Part shown: piece by piece, positions 4,820 to 5,525 of the stretch | Position numbering within the stretch: the stretch's first letter is position 1 | How the letters are laid out: every line of letters begins with the position of its first letter | Assembly (NCBI GenBank): GCA_005883855.1 | Contig: VBAU01000266.1 | Coordinates: forward strand, 1-5,525 | Direction: 5' to 3' | DNA from: Bacteroidota bacterium | GTDB taxonomy: Bacteria; Bacteroidota; Bacteroidia; Chitinophagales; Chitinophagaceae | Length of the DNA stretch: 5,525 nt | Notes under the pieces: generated by a model | The model's database searches: none | Seen by the model: only the letters and a program-made list of their open reading frames with translations | Told to the model about the DNA's origin: nothing | Position numbers and translations under genes: made by a program

Positions 4820-5525
4820 AAATAAAATTCCTGTGTCCCAGGTGGGGGTTTCACAAAATTCCGTGGGAAAGTTTCCTCGCTGATGTGAAATCAGAAGGCT
4901 ATGCAGGAATCGAGTGGTTTCCTTACAGTATAGAAGAAGATTACGATGTGGTGCTGCGATTACTTCATCAACATGATTTAGAATTCGCGATTGTGATGGC
5001 CGTGAAACAACGCCATCAAAATTTCAAAGAATACTTGTCTATCCTCAAGAAGCAATTAACTGAACTTTGCTGCATGCGTAACGGCCTCATGGCACCGCTG
5101 CACGTCAGCGCACAAACGGGAAGAGAATATTTTACAGAAGAACAAGTTGATCGATGTCTTGACTGCTGCGCTGCCGTAAGCAAACAAACCGGTATTCCAA
5201 TTTACCAGGAAACGCATCGAAATAAATGGAGCTACGCTGCGCATGTAGTCCACCCGTTTCTTGACCGGCATCCTGAATTAATGTTGACGCTTGATGTGTC
5301 TCACTGGTTTTGCGTTTCTGAAAGCTATTTAGACGATCAATCCATTGCTGTCCAAAATGCAATTGAGCACACCCGTCATATTCATGCGAGAGTTGGGCAT
5401 ACGGAGGGGCCGCAGGTCTGGGACCCTTTGGCTCCGGAGTATGCCGAGGCGTTGAAGGCTCATTTGGACATTTGGGACAAGTGGATAGAGGATAGAGCGC
5501 GAAATGGTGCCACATACTGCACCAT
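4816..5525 (+). CDS. Sugar phosphate isomerase/epimerase-like TIM-barrel protein (3' end outside window)
   Basis: The ATG at 4816 overlaps the dioxygenase stop by four bases, and the frame runs open to the window end (236 codons visible). The sequence fits the xylose-isomerase-like TIM barrel (AP_endonuc_2 type): the first strand starts near residue 3, GYAGIEW (28-34) is strand/helix 2, and IPIYQETHR (127-135), LTLDVSHW (157-164) and HIHARVGHTEGPQV (187-200) carry the usual metal-site residues. By analogy with D-tagatose 3-epimerase, Glu131, Asp160, His163 and His189 would be active-site residues, with a last Glu expected beyond the window. RVGHTEGPQVWDP is recalled from a sub-group common in Bacteroidota. 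The likely role is isomerisation or epimerisation of a sugar-like compound in a pathway shared with the upstream oxygenase; the substrate is not readable. No Shine-Dalgarno sequence is seen before the ATG, consistent with re-initiation after the first gene. Confidence 0.9.
   Translation, partial: MKIKFLCPRWGFHKIPWESFLADVKSEGYAGIEWFPYSIEEDYDVVLRLLHQHDLEFAIVMAVKQRHQNFKEYLSILKKQLTELCCMRNGLMAPLHVSAQTGREYFTEEQVDRCLDCCAAVSKQTGIPIYQETHRNKWSYAAHVVHPFLDRHPELMLTLDVSHWFCVSESYLDDQSIAVQNAIEHTRHIHARVGHTEGPQVWDPLAPEYAEALKAHLDIWDKWIEDRARNGATYCT

Noticed and set aside
5132..5515. Long minus-strand frame of 127 residues opposite the isomerase gene
   Set aside because: The plus strand carries clear TIM-barrel motifs over the same bases; the minus-strand translation is low-quality, Pro/Gln/Ser-rich text with no family signal.

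Overview
The window looks like a chromosomal segment from a Bacteroidota bacterium, most likely close to the Chitinophagaceae. The support is: a fused alpha/beta E1 subunit of a branched-chain-type 2-oxoacid dehydrogenase; start codons preceded by A/T-rich sequence without Shine-Dalgarno motifs; a roughly 58-residue lipobox protein of a type I associate with this phylum; and a GC-rich palindromic repeat of a style I recall from these genomes. The placement is inferred from gene content, not measured.

Layout. Positions 1-1956 (+) hold the 3' part of the fused E1 gene, whose start lies upstream of the window. Inside its alpha half, at about 191-341, is a GC-rich nested inverted repeat that stays in frame and adds about 50 residues just before the thiamine-diphosphate motif. 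After a 148-base gap comes a complete SDR oxidoreductase gene (2105-2974, +) of the stress-protein-39/YghA type. A 58-codon gene for a small lipobox/membrane protein follows (3079-3255, +). It is closed by a textbook terminator (3273-3305), with a second terminator-like hairpin at 3371-3402.

Positions 3403-3985 are a 583-base, A/T-rich, mostly non-coding stretch. It holds a possible 32-residue single-helix protein on the minus strand (3462-3560), a long-loop inverted repeat with T runs on both strands (3585-3653), and a decayed minus-strand fragment resembling a GIY-YIG nuclease N-terminus (3876-3968). A two-gene operon then starts: a phytanoyl-CoA-dioxygenase-like Fe(II)/2-oxoglutarate oxygenase (3986-4819, +), overlapping by ATGA a xylose-isomerase-like TIM-barrel sugar isomerase/epimerase (4816 to beyond 5525, +).

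How the genes relate. The E1 protein is central metabolism. The SDR and small membrane protein look like independent housekeeping or stress genes. Only the last two genes are clearly coupled, and they suggest oxidation plus isomerisation of a sugar-like or cyclitol-like metabolite; the substrate cannot be read from the sequence. I see no defence system, CRISPR array, tRNA, rRNA or transposase. The strongest oddity is the palindromic repeat translated as part of a central metabolic enzyme.
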